From Pelobates cultripes (taxonomy: Eukaryota > Chordata > Amphibia > Anura > Pelobatidae): DNA of 64,000 nucleotides. The stretch spans positions 123,899,189 through 123,963,188 of the forward strand of contig OW240917.1 of NCBI GenBank assembly GCA_933207985.1. Direction: 5' to 3'. The notes under the pieces are model-generated. The model saw only the letters and a list, made by a program, of their open reading frames with translations, searched no databases and had not been told where the DNA came from. Positions 44,527 through 57,361 of this stretch are shown here, piece after piece; the stretch's first letter is position 1, and every line of letters begins with the position of its first letter. The translations under genes were made by a program, and so were the position numbers.

Positions 44527-45287
44527 ACTGTGTCATTCAAAAGCTTTAGTTTTGAATCAGATAGTGTTCTCACTCTGCAGGCTGCAAAAAGCAGGGTAAT
44601 ATGATTTTGTTTTACTTTTAACTGATTTTTCTTTCTTAGGCCTTCCACTCCCTTTCTGGGAGAAAGGCAGGCAGTGATCTACCACACATCTTTGCACATA
44701 TACAGTTGGAATACCTGTTTATCTTGCAACATCCTGACAGGGGGAGAATACGGGAAGTCTGAGAGCAAGCTCTGGTGTTGGATTTCTCTCTCCTGCTGCT
44801 GCTGCTTAATGATGCCCTGTTTCTGTCTTCATGGACTGGTCTGAAATTGAGATAGGTAGGTAAAGAGAAGTGGGGGGAGCTGAAGAAACTCTCCTAGCTA
44901 AGAGCGTGTCCAATAATGCAATCTGACCAAATATATAATACATTTTTAAATGTTTATTATATACTTTTCAAAGTTTTTGTTGCTTTATTTTTATTTTTGT
45001 TTAAACAATTTAAACAAAGTTTTGTTTACTTGCTGGATTAAAAAAAAAATAAGTGATGAATATCACTTTATTTTAAAATAAATGGCTCTTTTATACCAAA
45101 ATTCAAGTTCTTTTGAAAAACATCAGAAAGATGTGAATGTGATCACATCGACTTCGTTAATGGCTTCCAGACATTAATATATATAACTGTGAAAGCTATT
45201 ATCGAGCCTATAGTTAAAAATGATTTTATCCATATCTCTTGTATATGTTATTGTTGGATAATACATCCACCATAAAGTTGGCATCTA

Positions 45288-46671
45288 TATTATTATGTTA
45301 GTATTTATATAGCGCCAACAAATTCTGCAGCGCTTTACAGTGGGTGGAAGAACAAACATGTAGTTGCAAGAGCGAAATCAGTCGGGAGCTATTAACAGTT
45401 TAATTGATACGCTTTTATGAAGCAGTGGGTTTTTAATGATTTTTTGAAGGAGTGGAGACTGGGTGAGCATCTAACAGAGGAGGGAAATGCTGTACTCCAG
45501 ACAGAGAGACCGACCATTAGCACTAATTCTCTGGAACTGTTTTGGGCATGGGACCATGTGCATGGTCGGATAAGACTTCCAGAAAATTCCTGAACCCCTG
45601 AACTGATCTGGGTGATTTTTGGATATGTTGGTCACTTAGATCAGGGCTATCATGTAACATTTGTGGGGTTTTATGTATTTTTAAGGTACTTTTGGGGTGT
45701 TTTTAAAAAGTATGTTTTTTTCTGTGCTTGGAGATAATTGGATTAGAATTAGTACTGTTACTGATCCAATTATCTCCGAAGCAGAGGGGAGGGATTGTGT
45801 GCTGTGTGTGGGAGTTTCATGCCTTGTAACCTTATTGTTATTGGTCTGTGAGGTTGCAAATCAGTCCCCCACAAAGTCCCTGTGGGCATACCCCTTGCAT
45901 GGGGATTGTCATATAAGGCCAAGTGTGGCTCCTATTAAACAGATATTAATTTACCCCTTCATGAAGTCTTGGCTCATGTTTGGGGGATTGGAGAACTACA
46001 TTCACTCTGGGGATTGCTATATCACAATACTCCCCTGAATATAATCACTAGCTCTTCTAAGAGCTGTTCCTGCTATGCTCTCTGGACTAGGAGAGGTCTA
46101 CCCACTGGAAGCTTGATCTTGGTCTTGGGTCCAGGGTGGGTGGAGGACGGCGAGACCCCAACCAAGCTGCGGCGGTTCCTGGGGTTTACAGTGGTTATGG
46201 TGCTCGCAAGTACTAGGAAGCAGCGATTGATGGAGGTACATGGTCGGGGTGCCAGGCGGTCCATCACAAGCCCTATATCTTACAGGTAGTCAATGTAAGG
46301 ACTGATAGAATGGTGAGGTGTGGGAGGTGCAGACAGACAGGAAGCTGAGCCTCGCTGCCACATTCATTATGGACTGTAATGGCGCACGTTGGGAGCACAT
46401 AAGACCACTTAGAAGCGGATTACAGTAGTCAAGGCGGGAAAGGACAGTGGAATAGACCAGCACCTTAGTCAATTCTGGCATTAAGTATGGTCGGAATGCA
46501 CGCAATGTTTTTGAGATAGAAGTGGCAGGATTTGGCGGTAGACTGAACATGAGGCGTGAAGGAGAGGTTGGAGTCAAAGAGAACACCTAGGCAGCGAGCC
46601 CGCATGGTGCATCTGATGGTAGCATCGTTGACTTAGAGGGAGACAGACACAGGAGTAGCAACACTTGAGGA
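45288..46671 (-). pseudogene. CR1/L2-like LINE 3' part, split (copy B)
   Basis: Counterpart of 11397-12780, including the LTR-like segment at about 45489-46269. The minus-strand C-terminal block (SRLDYCNPLLSG, SIMNVAARLSFLS) is unchanged. Confidence 0.8.
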
Positions 46672-47435
46672 AATTATATGTAATTGTTGGATACATGTTA
46701 TTACTGGATAAATCATAAAGCATATTGTAGAGGATCTATTACGCTAAATTTCATTTGGTTGAATAAACAGGCCTTTTAATATATGAAAATTAAAATGGAA
46801 AATTGAAAAGTGGTTTCAAATGGCAAATGTCTTGCAGAAGATTCAGGAAAAGACAAAAGGCATTTAAAAAGATAGAGATAAAGCAAGCATTATGTTAAGA
46901 AAAAGAGACAGACAGAAACATGAATGATAAATAACATGATGAGAAACAAAGATTATTTGTTTGAATTGTTTTTAACCTCTTTTGATTTTTCCACTAAGAA
47001 AGCATGACTACTTATCAATTTATAATCCACTGAAAAAGCAAATATTTTTTAACTTAATAAGGCAATCCTATGCAAGAAGAAGACCTTGTTCAACTTAAAC
47101 TATAAATATATTTATTTGCAGTTTGCCATAGGAGTGTGATTTGATATAGGAGTTCAATTTCAGCAGCGGAGACACAATAGCACGGAAACAGGTCCCCAAA
47201 GCACCTTTTTGTTCTGTACAAGTGTTCTTAACAAACTGAATGCATAATAGACAGTTCTGTTCAAGACACTCATTATTAGCATTCATCAAACTTTATAGTA
47301 TAAAAGAAATCAAAGAAAGAAAGAACAGAAGTGCAGGATAAACCCCCTGGTGACTGACTATTTTTTTGAGTTTCCCTCATTTTGTAACGGAGGCCTTTGT
47401 TTGCTTTTTACCTAAGTGCTTGGTCCATGTTAACA

Positions 47436-47725
47436 AAAACGCGCACATACACACAGACAAATAAACCCTATAGAACCTATCCCCCTAAACACACTATAGT
47501 CCATATCATGCCACACACTTGAGCTCCTATCCCCCCAGAACACACACACACACACACACAATATAGCCCCTATCCCCACTAAACACACCTAATATCCCAA
47601 ACCGAGCACATACACTACAGCCCCTATCTCCATTAAATCTAAACACACTTCCTATCTCCTTTTAACATACATACCCATGCTATAGCCCCTACCTCCCTAA
47701 ACACGCGCACTCTATAGCACCTATT
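47436..47725. repeat. CA-rich low-complexity tract (copy B)
   Basis: Counterpart of 13545-13830, with a longer CA run at 47539-47559. Confidence 0.7.
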
Positions 47726-48553
47726 CCTCCACTCACTAGAGCTCCTTTTTCTCTGGATCTCAGGATTCACAGTAATGCTGTAATGATTATGATACCTGGT
47801 AGCCCCAATTATTAGACGTCAAACTGTTTTTGAACCAGGACACCACTCCCCACCTCCATTATATCGGACATAAAGCCAGAGCTTTCTATCTTTCTCCTTC
47901 AAATCAAGGGACACTGGGCAAACCTCTTTTTATGGGCCCTGACACACCACTTGACAAAGAAAATGGGCGCCACTTTTGCCCTGCATTATACAGTTCCGTA
48001 AGAAAGATTTATTCATTGTGAGAAAGTAATAAATAAAATAAAATGAAAAAATTGGCACAAAGGATTATTAATTATAGTTAGTAAACTCTACTGATCTGCT
48101 CCCAAAGTCACAAGCTGGTCATAAGAATATACTAGCAGGATCATTCAAATTCTTTTTGTGTCTTCTTTTTTATGCTTTGCTTTGTTATTGTTTTGTTATG
48201 GTTTAGTATTTTGGTTATTTTTTTCCAAAGCATTTCAAAGAAAACTATTATATCCCATTGAATTTCACATACGATGTTGTATAGTTCTAAGCATGGTATT
48301 TATACCATCATTTCTTTTCCCTGAGTAGTATTAAATCAACAGGAACCTTTGTGAGGTAATTTATGTTTGTACAAAGGGCAGCTGCCTCCAATGGCTTTTT
48401 GATAGAATTAAATCAAATTGGGGATATGGCCATGTGTACTGCTGTATGATTTCTCAGTTAGGGATGGAAGAAAAAAAAAAGAGTAAAACTTAAATAAAAA
48501 ATAGAAAAATTAGAAAACCAAATGGCAAAAAATGCTAAGTTAATAAATTAGAG

Positions 48554-48612
48554 CAGTAGTTTCCAAACCAGTCCCTGTTGGTGGGCCATGAGGACTGGTT
48601 TTGGAACCACTG
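48554..48612. mobile_element. Short hAT-like MITE, 54 bp shorter (copy B)
   Basis: Both terminal repeats are kept, but the internal stem between AAACCAGTCC and CTGTTGGTGG is missing compared with 14659-14771. Confidence 0.55.
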
Positions 48613-48884
48613 TTTAAGATCACATTCAGCTAGTATTGCTGTATAGATTTGAAACACATTTAATTTTAAACACTATTGTTATCTCATGTTAATCACAAAA
48701 ATACTGAACAAGAAAGCACGTGGCTGCTGCAGGCAATCTGTTCAGTTCTTCAGTGCCTTCCACTTCTATGTGTGTGTGTGTGTACACAAATGCATGACTG
48801 TACAAATGAGTCTACAAATGTGCTTTGAATGTGTGCATTTGTCAGATGATATGTTTATTTGGAGGTATTTGCAGTTGCAGAAGA

Positions 48885-49988
48885 TGAATCAGTCAGGAGC
48901 TATTCACAGTTTAATTGACACGCTTTTATGAAGAAGTGGGTTTTTAACAATTTTTTGAAGGAGTGGAGTGGCTGAGCATCTAACGGAGGAGGGAAGCGAG
49001 TTCCACAGGAACGGTGCAGCCCTTGAGAAATCTTGTAGGCAAGCATCAGAGGTGGGAGGATGGACAGAAGGTAGACGCAAGTCTTCAGCAGATCGGACAT
49101 ACTTGTGTATAAGGGAGGATAGATAGGTGGGAGCAGCATTATGTAGAGATTTGAAAGCAAGAACCAGAATTTTAAATTGAGCTCTATATTTTATAGGAAG
49201 CCAATGTAGGGACTGACAGAAGGGTGAGGCATGGGAGGTGCGGGCAGACAGGAAGATCAGCCTCGCTGCTGCATTCATTATGGACTGTAACGGCGCAAGT
49301 TGGGAGCACGTAAGACCACAGGCGAGAAAGAACAGTGGAATGGACCAACACCTTAGTCGCATCTGACGTTAAGTAGGGGCGGATGCACGCAATGTTTTTG
49401 AGATGGAAATGACAGGATTTGGCGATAGATTGAACATGAGGCTTGAAGGAGAGGTCGGAGTCAAAGAGAACACCTAGGCAGCGAGCCTGCATGGTGGAGC
49501 TGATGGTAGCACCGTTGACTTGGAGGGAGACAGACACAGGAGTAACAACACTTGAGGGAGGAAAGACCAGAATTTCAGTTTTGGTCAAGTTTCGTTTAAG
49601 GATGTGGGCAGCAATCCAGATAGAAATAGCAGAGAGGCAGTCAGATACACTAGTCAAGAGGGATGGGGAGAGATCAGGAGAGGACAGGTAGATTTGCATG
49701 TCATCTGCATAGAAATGATATTGGAAGCCAAATGAGCTAATGAGTATACCAAGGGAGGCAGTATAGATGGAGAACAGTAGGGGACCAAGGACTGAACCTT
49801 GGGTGACACCAACAGAGAGGAGTTGGGGAGAAGAAGCAGAGCCAGAGAAAGAAACACTGAAAGAGCATTGGGAGAGATAGGAGGATCACCAGGAGAGAGC
49901 AATATCTTGTAGACCGATATTGCGGAGGATGAGAAGACGTTGTTGATGATCAACAGTGTCAAAAGCCAATGCCCTGTCTAAAATGAAC
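48885..49988 (-). pseudogene. CR1/L2-like LINE reverse transcriptase fossil (copy B)
   Basis: Counterpart of 15044-16147 with a handful of substitutions; [11 protein letters not shown] (about 49700-49711) and the [20 protein letters not shown] block are the same. The frameshifts are shared, so decay preceded the duplication. Confidence 0.9.
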
Positions 49989-50635
49989 ATAACTTAGCTT
50001 GTTAGTCTAGGGGCTTATGGTGACATGTTGAAAATCAAGAACCATAAAAATAATAACATTCTGTCAACCAGTTATATGCAAACAGACACAATGTAGACCT
50101 GGTGTGAAAGCTAGTGGACTCCTCAACACCTTCTCTGGTCCTATAGAGTTGAAGGGCCATATTTATTTGAGGTTTTAAGAAGTATGGGATTTCTGGAACC
50201 ATTAATTTCCTCAAGACAGACAAAAAAGACTTCTCTGAATACAAATATTTGCATTTAAAAACAGTAAAACATATCACAACGATGATATCGTCAGTAAAAA
50301 TGCAGGTTTTTTTATTTTTTTTTACACACAAATTGTATTTCCACTGACGATATAATTGTTGTGATAAATTTTACGCAAAGTCTCCCGAGTATAACAGTAC
50401 CCCCCATGTACAGGTTTTATGGTGTTCTCAAAAGTTACTGAGTGAAATATAAGCCTTGAGTTACCTTTTTTCACATAGAAATTTGCCCGATGGGTTATGT
50501 TGCTTTTGAGACCGTATAGTAGCCCAGGAATGAGAATTATCCTCATGATGGCATACCATTTGCAAAAGTAGACAACCCGAGGTATTGCAAATGGGGTATG
50601 TCGAGTCTGTTTTAGTAGCCACTTAGTCACAAACA

Positions 50636-50711
50636 CTGGCCAAAATTAGCGTTCAATTTAGTTTTTTGCATTTTTCACACACAAACAAATATGAACGCTA
50701 AATTTGGCCAG
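50636..50711. repeat. 20-bp stem hairpin (copy B)
   Basis: CTGGCCAAAATTAGCGTTCA and TGAACGCTAAATTTGGCCAG with a 36-bp loop; same as 16796-16871. Confidence 0.9.
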
Positions 50712-50989
50712 TCAATACGTTAAATTAAGATTGTCTGTATAGAATTTACCTTGATTTTTTCTCCCTCTTTTCCATTGGGGAGCTTGGTACTCCCTAGCTA
50801 TGCTTGTTTAGCATGAACACCCAAAAAAGAGTTGGAGAGGTCTTCACTCATGCTCCAACTTTCATATGCCTATAATAGCGCCTGGATATTAATATTAATG
50901 GGAAAATTAATTGCTGTTTAGTGGACATACTACTGCAACATTATTGTGTTTGATTTAAGAAACACTACACTTACAGCAAATCGGATCCA

Positions 50990-51265
50990 TTGGAGGGGTA
51001 TTTAAACCCAATCCTCCTATTGTTCATTGCCCAATCATGGTTTCATGCCTATGGTTATCCGAGAGTGCATTCCTGATTTAGATTTTCTGGTATTTGACTT
51101 TGGCTTTGTTTTGACTTCCCTGATATCTGGTATCCTTGACTTTTGACTTTCCCTCATTGTTGTGTCTGATTCTGTGTAACTGACCTCAGCAACAATATTT
51201 GTGTTACACGAGATAGATGGACACATATTGGTTTTCTGACTAAGGTCATGGGTATTCATATATTG
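50990..51265 (+). mobile_element. LTR fragment related to the solo LTR (copy B)
   Basis: Counterpart of 17150-17425, no notable change. Confidence 0.6.
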
Positions 51266-51439
51266 GATTTATAGATTTTTACATTATTCATTGATTATTA
51301 ATTAGGAACATGAATAGAATCACTTATGAGGCTCACTCATGATTATATGACATACACCCACTTGAATAGTTAAAGATGATGAATTTATACTCATATTTAT
51401 TCATACATCACTTTACAATTGAATTATAAGAATAAGAAA

Positions 51440-52360
51440 CATAGAATTGTATATATCCTCTTTTCAACCTGAGGAATTTGCATGTTTATGTTGTGATAAA
51501 GTGAAGGCAGATAGGCCTTTTAACCCCAGGGGAAGTACGTGTAGTTTGTGTGTTGCACAACACAAAGCTTTGTTTAGTTATGGGTCCCTGGGGTGGAGCA
51601 TTTGGAGAGCAGGGTGGGCCAATGCTCCACTCCACAGTTTAGTGGTTTTCTGGGGAGACGTAGATCCAGGACAGGGTTTTTTGGACTGTCTCCAACCCAC
51701 TGCTCAGCTGCAGTTAATGAGCTTTTGCAGTGGGAATAAACCCCTCCCTGCTAGGCAGGTAAAAGAGAGGGATTGCTGGCTTCATCCCAGGAAGCAGGTA
51801 GGAGAGAGGCTGTTCTCTCCAGATAGAGAGTCAAGGAGACTAGGCACTGGGAGTGCAGAAAGGAAGCAGTCAAGGCTGGCTTGGAGCACTGGGAGTGCAG
51901 GAGGAAGCAGTCAAGGCTGGCTTGGAGCACTGGGAGTGCAGGAGGAAGCGGTCAAGGCTGGCTTGGAGCACTGGGAGTGCAGGAGGAAGCAGTCAAGGCT
52001 GGCTTGGAGCACTAGGAGTGCAGAAAGGAAAGCAGTCAGGGCAAGGCTGGCTTGGAGCGGAGAAAGAAAAGCAACAGGCTAGCTAGCAGAGTGTTGCTAT
52101 CTAATAAGGTTGGTGCAGTATGTTTTGTTAGTTTAACCCTGATAGAGAGGGTTATTCAAAGTGAGTCAGTGCTCAGACGAGCTAGGTTTTTGTTTAAAGG
52201 GAAACCTGTTACATTTATGTTTTTTCATTTACTGCTGTATCCTGTGTGGATTTGCAAATAAAGTGCCTGGAGTATATGCAATTACAAGGACTGTGCCTAT
52301 TGTTTACCCTAGAGGACCGTGCTACCTGCAAACAAGGATCACAATGTCTACAACATAGTT
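51440..52360 (+). mobile_element. LTR-like segment with 41-bp minisatellite (copy B)
   Basis: Counterpart of 17600-18520. The minisatellite (51845-52056) has five units but with different unit variants (first unit AGAAAGGAAGC, third unit GAAGCGG). A one-base shift in the repeat changes the reading frame of the long ORF, as expected of non-coding DNA. Confidence 0.4.
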
Positions 52361-54403
52361 ACATAGCCATCAAGTTCCGCCTACCTCACATTTGTTTTTT
52401 GCTGTTACTACTAATCTCCCTTCTTTTTGCCAGGGGTTTCTGCTACCATGTGTTCTTTTTTTCACATTTTTGTTACTAAGAAACCATATATTGGGCGACC
52501 TCTAGGTGGCAATATGTGTTTTTGTTTAATCTGATTGAACTGGAACGCATGTGGAACGCGGAAGTGCATAACGGAGGTCACTTCTGGTTTCCGGTTTTCA
52601 TCTCTTCGCGCCAAGATGAGACGAGGAAACACCTACTCCACACCTGAAGGGGATCATAGGACATCTCACACCTGAATAGGACCACAGGATTATCAGCAAC
52701 TCCCACAAGATCCACCAATGAACTGTGGGTACAGCCCTATTTATAGAGACTCAGAATGGGGGAACATTGTATGCATTTTTTTGTATTGACTGTTTTTACT
52801 GCTGTATTGCTATATTTTGGTCTCTGAGGAAGTTCCTAATTACAGGAACAAAATGCGTAGGACCTGTTTTTTATCTTATTTTATGTGGCTAATATATATA
52901 GCCTTTCTTTTACAATAAATTTGCATATTTATTTTACCTATACCTACTGGAGTCTCATTCTATACTTTGGCCCATTTGGATTCCCAGTGGGGAGTGGAGA
53001 CCTCTAGCCGCCCAAGTTCATCGGGGCTGGCACCTTTTGGGCGCATTACTCATCTTGATTTTGTGAGTGCATTACAATCCCAACACATTAATATTTGTTT
53101 TACTGTATTACACTATGTGTATTTTTCTGTTCCTGTTTTAGATTGTACACAGCTGCATCTCATTTCCTTTTGTATTCATGTGTATATTGTAAAAGGTCAG
53201 GAACTGGGCCACGACCTTGAGAGGCTGTTTTGATTGAACATTTCAGATAAGTATATTTGGACACTAATACTTTTCTTTCTCACTATACTATAGTAGAATC
53301 TGAGGTATTACACATATACTGTTTTTCCTTTGTTCAATAACAGTGTAGTGTATAGCTATTCCATGAAGCATATCTAAAAAACAGAATTTTTCTGCTCACT
53401 CATTAAAAACCATTTTAATCCAGACTCTTTATAACATACTCTTTAAATGAATTTCCTGATAAATAAATTGCTGACATATTCTCTTTTAACTCTCAAGAAA
53501 CAACATAAATAAATTTATGGTGCAGTACAGCACTTCTAAAAAAACATAAAAAAGACCATCATATTTTAAAAGTATGTCCAAAAACCACATTGTAGCACAT
53601 GCCCACTAACACAGCATTGAAAATAGTAGTTAAAACATCAAAAATCACATTCTAAATGCTAATTTATCTTGATTTTGGGATAGTAACCAAGTGAATGAAC
53701 TTTCTACAAATATATACTTTTGTAAGCGGTTTTGGATTCTCTGACTGCTATGACATTTGCAATCTCAGCATGTCAAATTTTGCAACATTTTAGCTTTAAA
53801 ACTGCAATTCACTCCTTGCATTACTTGTTTTATAACTTTCAAAGACTAATTTAAGTCATAGACATACTGGACATTTTAACAATCAGGACTAACTAGTGAA
53901 TCTATTTTGAGTTCATTTTCTTTGTTTGCACTTGGTGTGTAGAAATTATTAAACGTAAAACTGAGAAAACAAAATGTGTTTTTGTCATTTTTTTCCAATT
54001 TTAAAATTTTTATTTGTATTTAATGTAATGTATACATATTGGTTGTCGAAAGAAAGCCCTATATTTCCTTTAAAATATATATATAATATGTATAGGTAAA
54101 CTTAAAGAGAAAAAGTGAAATTATGATGGAAAAAAACGTGTCACATCTCAAAAATAGATTTTGGATTTAAACATGAAGCAATTTATCCAGCAATTGTCAG
54201 TTAGGTCAATCTTTTAGTAAAAAACCCAGCTTAGTGCCAAAACCCATTCTAGACTTGTGCACAGCAAGAAAATGTGGCTTTAATTTTTTCGGTATGCTAA
54301 TTCCAGCTGTATGTTGGTTTGGCTTGGCTTGGCATAATTTTTAAACTGAAAAGGAAGTGAATCAGATGAACTAGAAGGATGCAAAAATAGGCCAATCCGC
54401 ATA

Positions 54404-54406
<3 letters not shown>

Positions 54407-54451
<45 letters not shown>
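54407..54451. repeat. (TA)n microsatellite (copy B)
   Basis: Longer than in copy A by several units. Confidence 0.95.
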
Positions 54452-54455
<4 letters not shown>

Positions 54456-56565
54456 TTGCAGCCCACTGTATAAAGAAGAGAAGCAGTAAAAAAAGTATAT
54501 ATATAAGTATTATATACTTTTAATGCTTCTTCTTTTTTTTCCTTCACCTTCTCACTGCTCACTTGATATGTGATTAAAATCAACATTTAGTCATCAATCA
54601 TCTTTTTATTAGCGCCATTGCAAAACCTAGAATCACAAAACAAAATTAACATGTTCGGCTTTTTTTTAGTTAGTTCATGAATTGAATACATTTCAGCTTG
54701 GAGTTCAGATATTTGACCTATCACCCAGCTGGCCCAAATTCAGACGAATGGCAGTTCAGACCAAAACAAATCTTCAAGTCTTCCAATTCAAATGAACAAA
54801 AAAAAGCACAAAACTGTCTATAAAATCTAATAACTAGTTTAGTTTTTTGTTTAGCGTGATTTGCTGAGCGTAGTGCAAATAACATTTTAATTACAGCAAT
54901 TTCAGAACTGACAATTTGTCAGGCATGGTGTACAGACATACTGTATGCTTATTATAATCATTAAAATATATAATGTCTAAGTCAGAAATTTAATTTCATA
55001 GGAAGTTATCAAAGTTTGTATAATTATAAATGTGTCATTATAATAAACTATATGTAGATATAAAAATGCAATCAACCCTCTTTAGTAAAATGAATGAAGG
55101 GGTTTACATATTAGATAAAATATAAAGCATCCAAGTTCTGTTTAGTTGTTTTTATTCATTTTGAAATTGGCATCCTTCTCTGTTGTCAAAGCAATTTAAC
55201 TTTAAAATGCTATCACAAATGACATGTTAATGAAATAACACATTCATGTGAAGTGAATACATATGATAAATTTAAGGTATTTTACAATTTATCACATTGG
55301 TTGAGCTGTTAAACCCATTTTTCAAGTTTACCATTTATACAGAATTCATCCACTAAGGTCAAACTTTTTAACTGACAATTACAATTAGTTTGTATATAAA
55401 GCTCCAACATATTTCACAGTGCTGTATAATAAGTCCAAGACTGGTGCTAAAGATAACCCGTATTGATATTATCTTCAAAAAGTAGGCAAAAGTAAAAAAA
55501 ATATTAGACTGCATATTCATATTTCTCAGCTATGTTCCTGCATGTTTTGCCCTCTTGATAACAAGATTGTATAGCTCTAGGAGAAACTGCCAATATATTG
55601 TATAACTAAGTTATTCTTTGATGTTACATTGTGTTCTACTTTTTGTAACTTCTCGCTTTTATTACTGTCATTCTTATTCTTTTTCTCTTTTCATTTGTTA
55701 GTTTCTCTCTTCAATAATCTTTTTAAATGTGTTAGAAAAACTTTTCTATAAATATTCCTATAGACTTTAATGATGACATCTATAGATAAATATATATTTT
55801 TTTTAACAGTTTGTGATCATTTGAAAAGCTTGTCCAAAAATATTACATTGGCTATGGCAATTTAAAAGGAAAATATCCTTTGCCAAGATTTTTTTTTATA
55901 TTATGTTTACTTATTCTATATAACAAGTATGTGTTTGAGATCCAAAAAATTAAATTAACTGTAGACAGCCACTCTGATCTACCCTGTAACTGAGTAGCCA
56001 CAAGTTGACTCCCTGGCATTTGCCTTTGTCAGTATGCACAGAGAGAGCAGGATGTTTCTGACATATACTGCCCAGAATAAATTTAAAATCCAGCAATTAT
56101 TTAGCAGTATGAGGAATCTTTCATTTTCTATAAGGTTTTTAACACATTGTATATCTATGCTGGAATCCTCATTTTCTGGCAATTGAGATTGACATTCTTA
56201 AAAGCCAGATACTCTAAAAAAGAGAACTCATTGTCTGATATAATTATCCAATGAAGTCCACTGCCTGTGAAAAAAGACAAGACATATGTCTCAGCATAAA
56301 TTGATGTAAATGGCTAATTTTCAGGCTCCCAATATATGGATTAAATTTTAGCAGTTCTTAGCAATTGTCCTTGTAAGTAATCTCACCATAGTTCTTTTCA
56401 GTTAACCAAAAAACCTACATTGCAGATAAACAACATGGGTTTTGAGTTGTCTTTAGTTATTTTATGTCTTGCCCTTGGTATATATATTTTTTTCAGTATA
56501 CCTTTTTTTGCCATGGAATTTAAATCATCAAGTAAAACCGATACAGGGAATGATGTCAGGTCCAA

Positions 56566-56748
56566 ATTATGTTTTTGCTGTGCATGTATAATATCATCCC
56601 AATGCCTTCCTATGTTAAAGAGTTGGAATTACTGAGACCATCAATTGGATTTGCTGATCTCAGTGGGACTGGTTACCTAAACAGCTATACCAGCATTATA
56701 ATGCCAGGAATACATGTTTGTATTCCTGACACTATAGTGTTCCTTTAA
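56566..56748. mobile_element. TTAA MITE right half (copy B)
   Basis: Ends GACACTATAGTGTTCCTTTAA. About 27 bp after it (GTTCTTCATAAAATGGTAAG...) is absent from copy A. Confidence 0.6.
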
Positions 56749-57361
56749 GTTCTTCATAAAATGGTAAGATTATTTGATAAGATTATCTCCAATGAACTCT
56801 ATTCATGCACACCTGGAAGCTCAACTGGAAATGGTAAATCTTTATACATAGAACATTATTCTTTTAAAATAAGTGAATGATAAAGTACTGTAATGTAGTA
56901 CATGATATATTATTATTGCTCTGCTTAGAAAGCAACTGCATTTGAAAGATTCTTTGTAATGCCATCAAATTGTCAACCAGTGGTTCTTACAAATGGGATT
57001 TAACAGCAGCCTTCAAACCTGCCCTCATTTTGCAGAAACATCCTAAATCCCAGTAGAGAAAAGAAAAAAATAATATAAAGTTGTGCAAATTACGTTTTTG
57101 AGTGCTGGAGAAGTATGCAAGAGATGCTACCCCCTTCCTCTGTTTTATTTCTTTAGTTTCATATATAACTATTTTTTTGTGATAGTGATGCATTAACCTT
57201 TTTGTCACCGGAGATGTCGTGTCACCGGAGAAGATGTGCATTTCTTGTTCTTTTTCTAATTAAAAAGCAGTGTTACAAACTATGATGTAAAAGATCAAGT
57301 ACATAAATAATGCTTTCTAAACTGCTTTCTTTCACTGGAGCACTGGATAGAAGACAAATAT

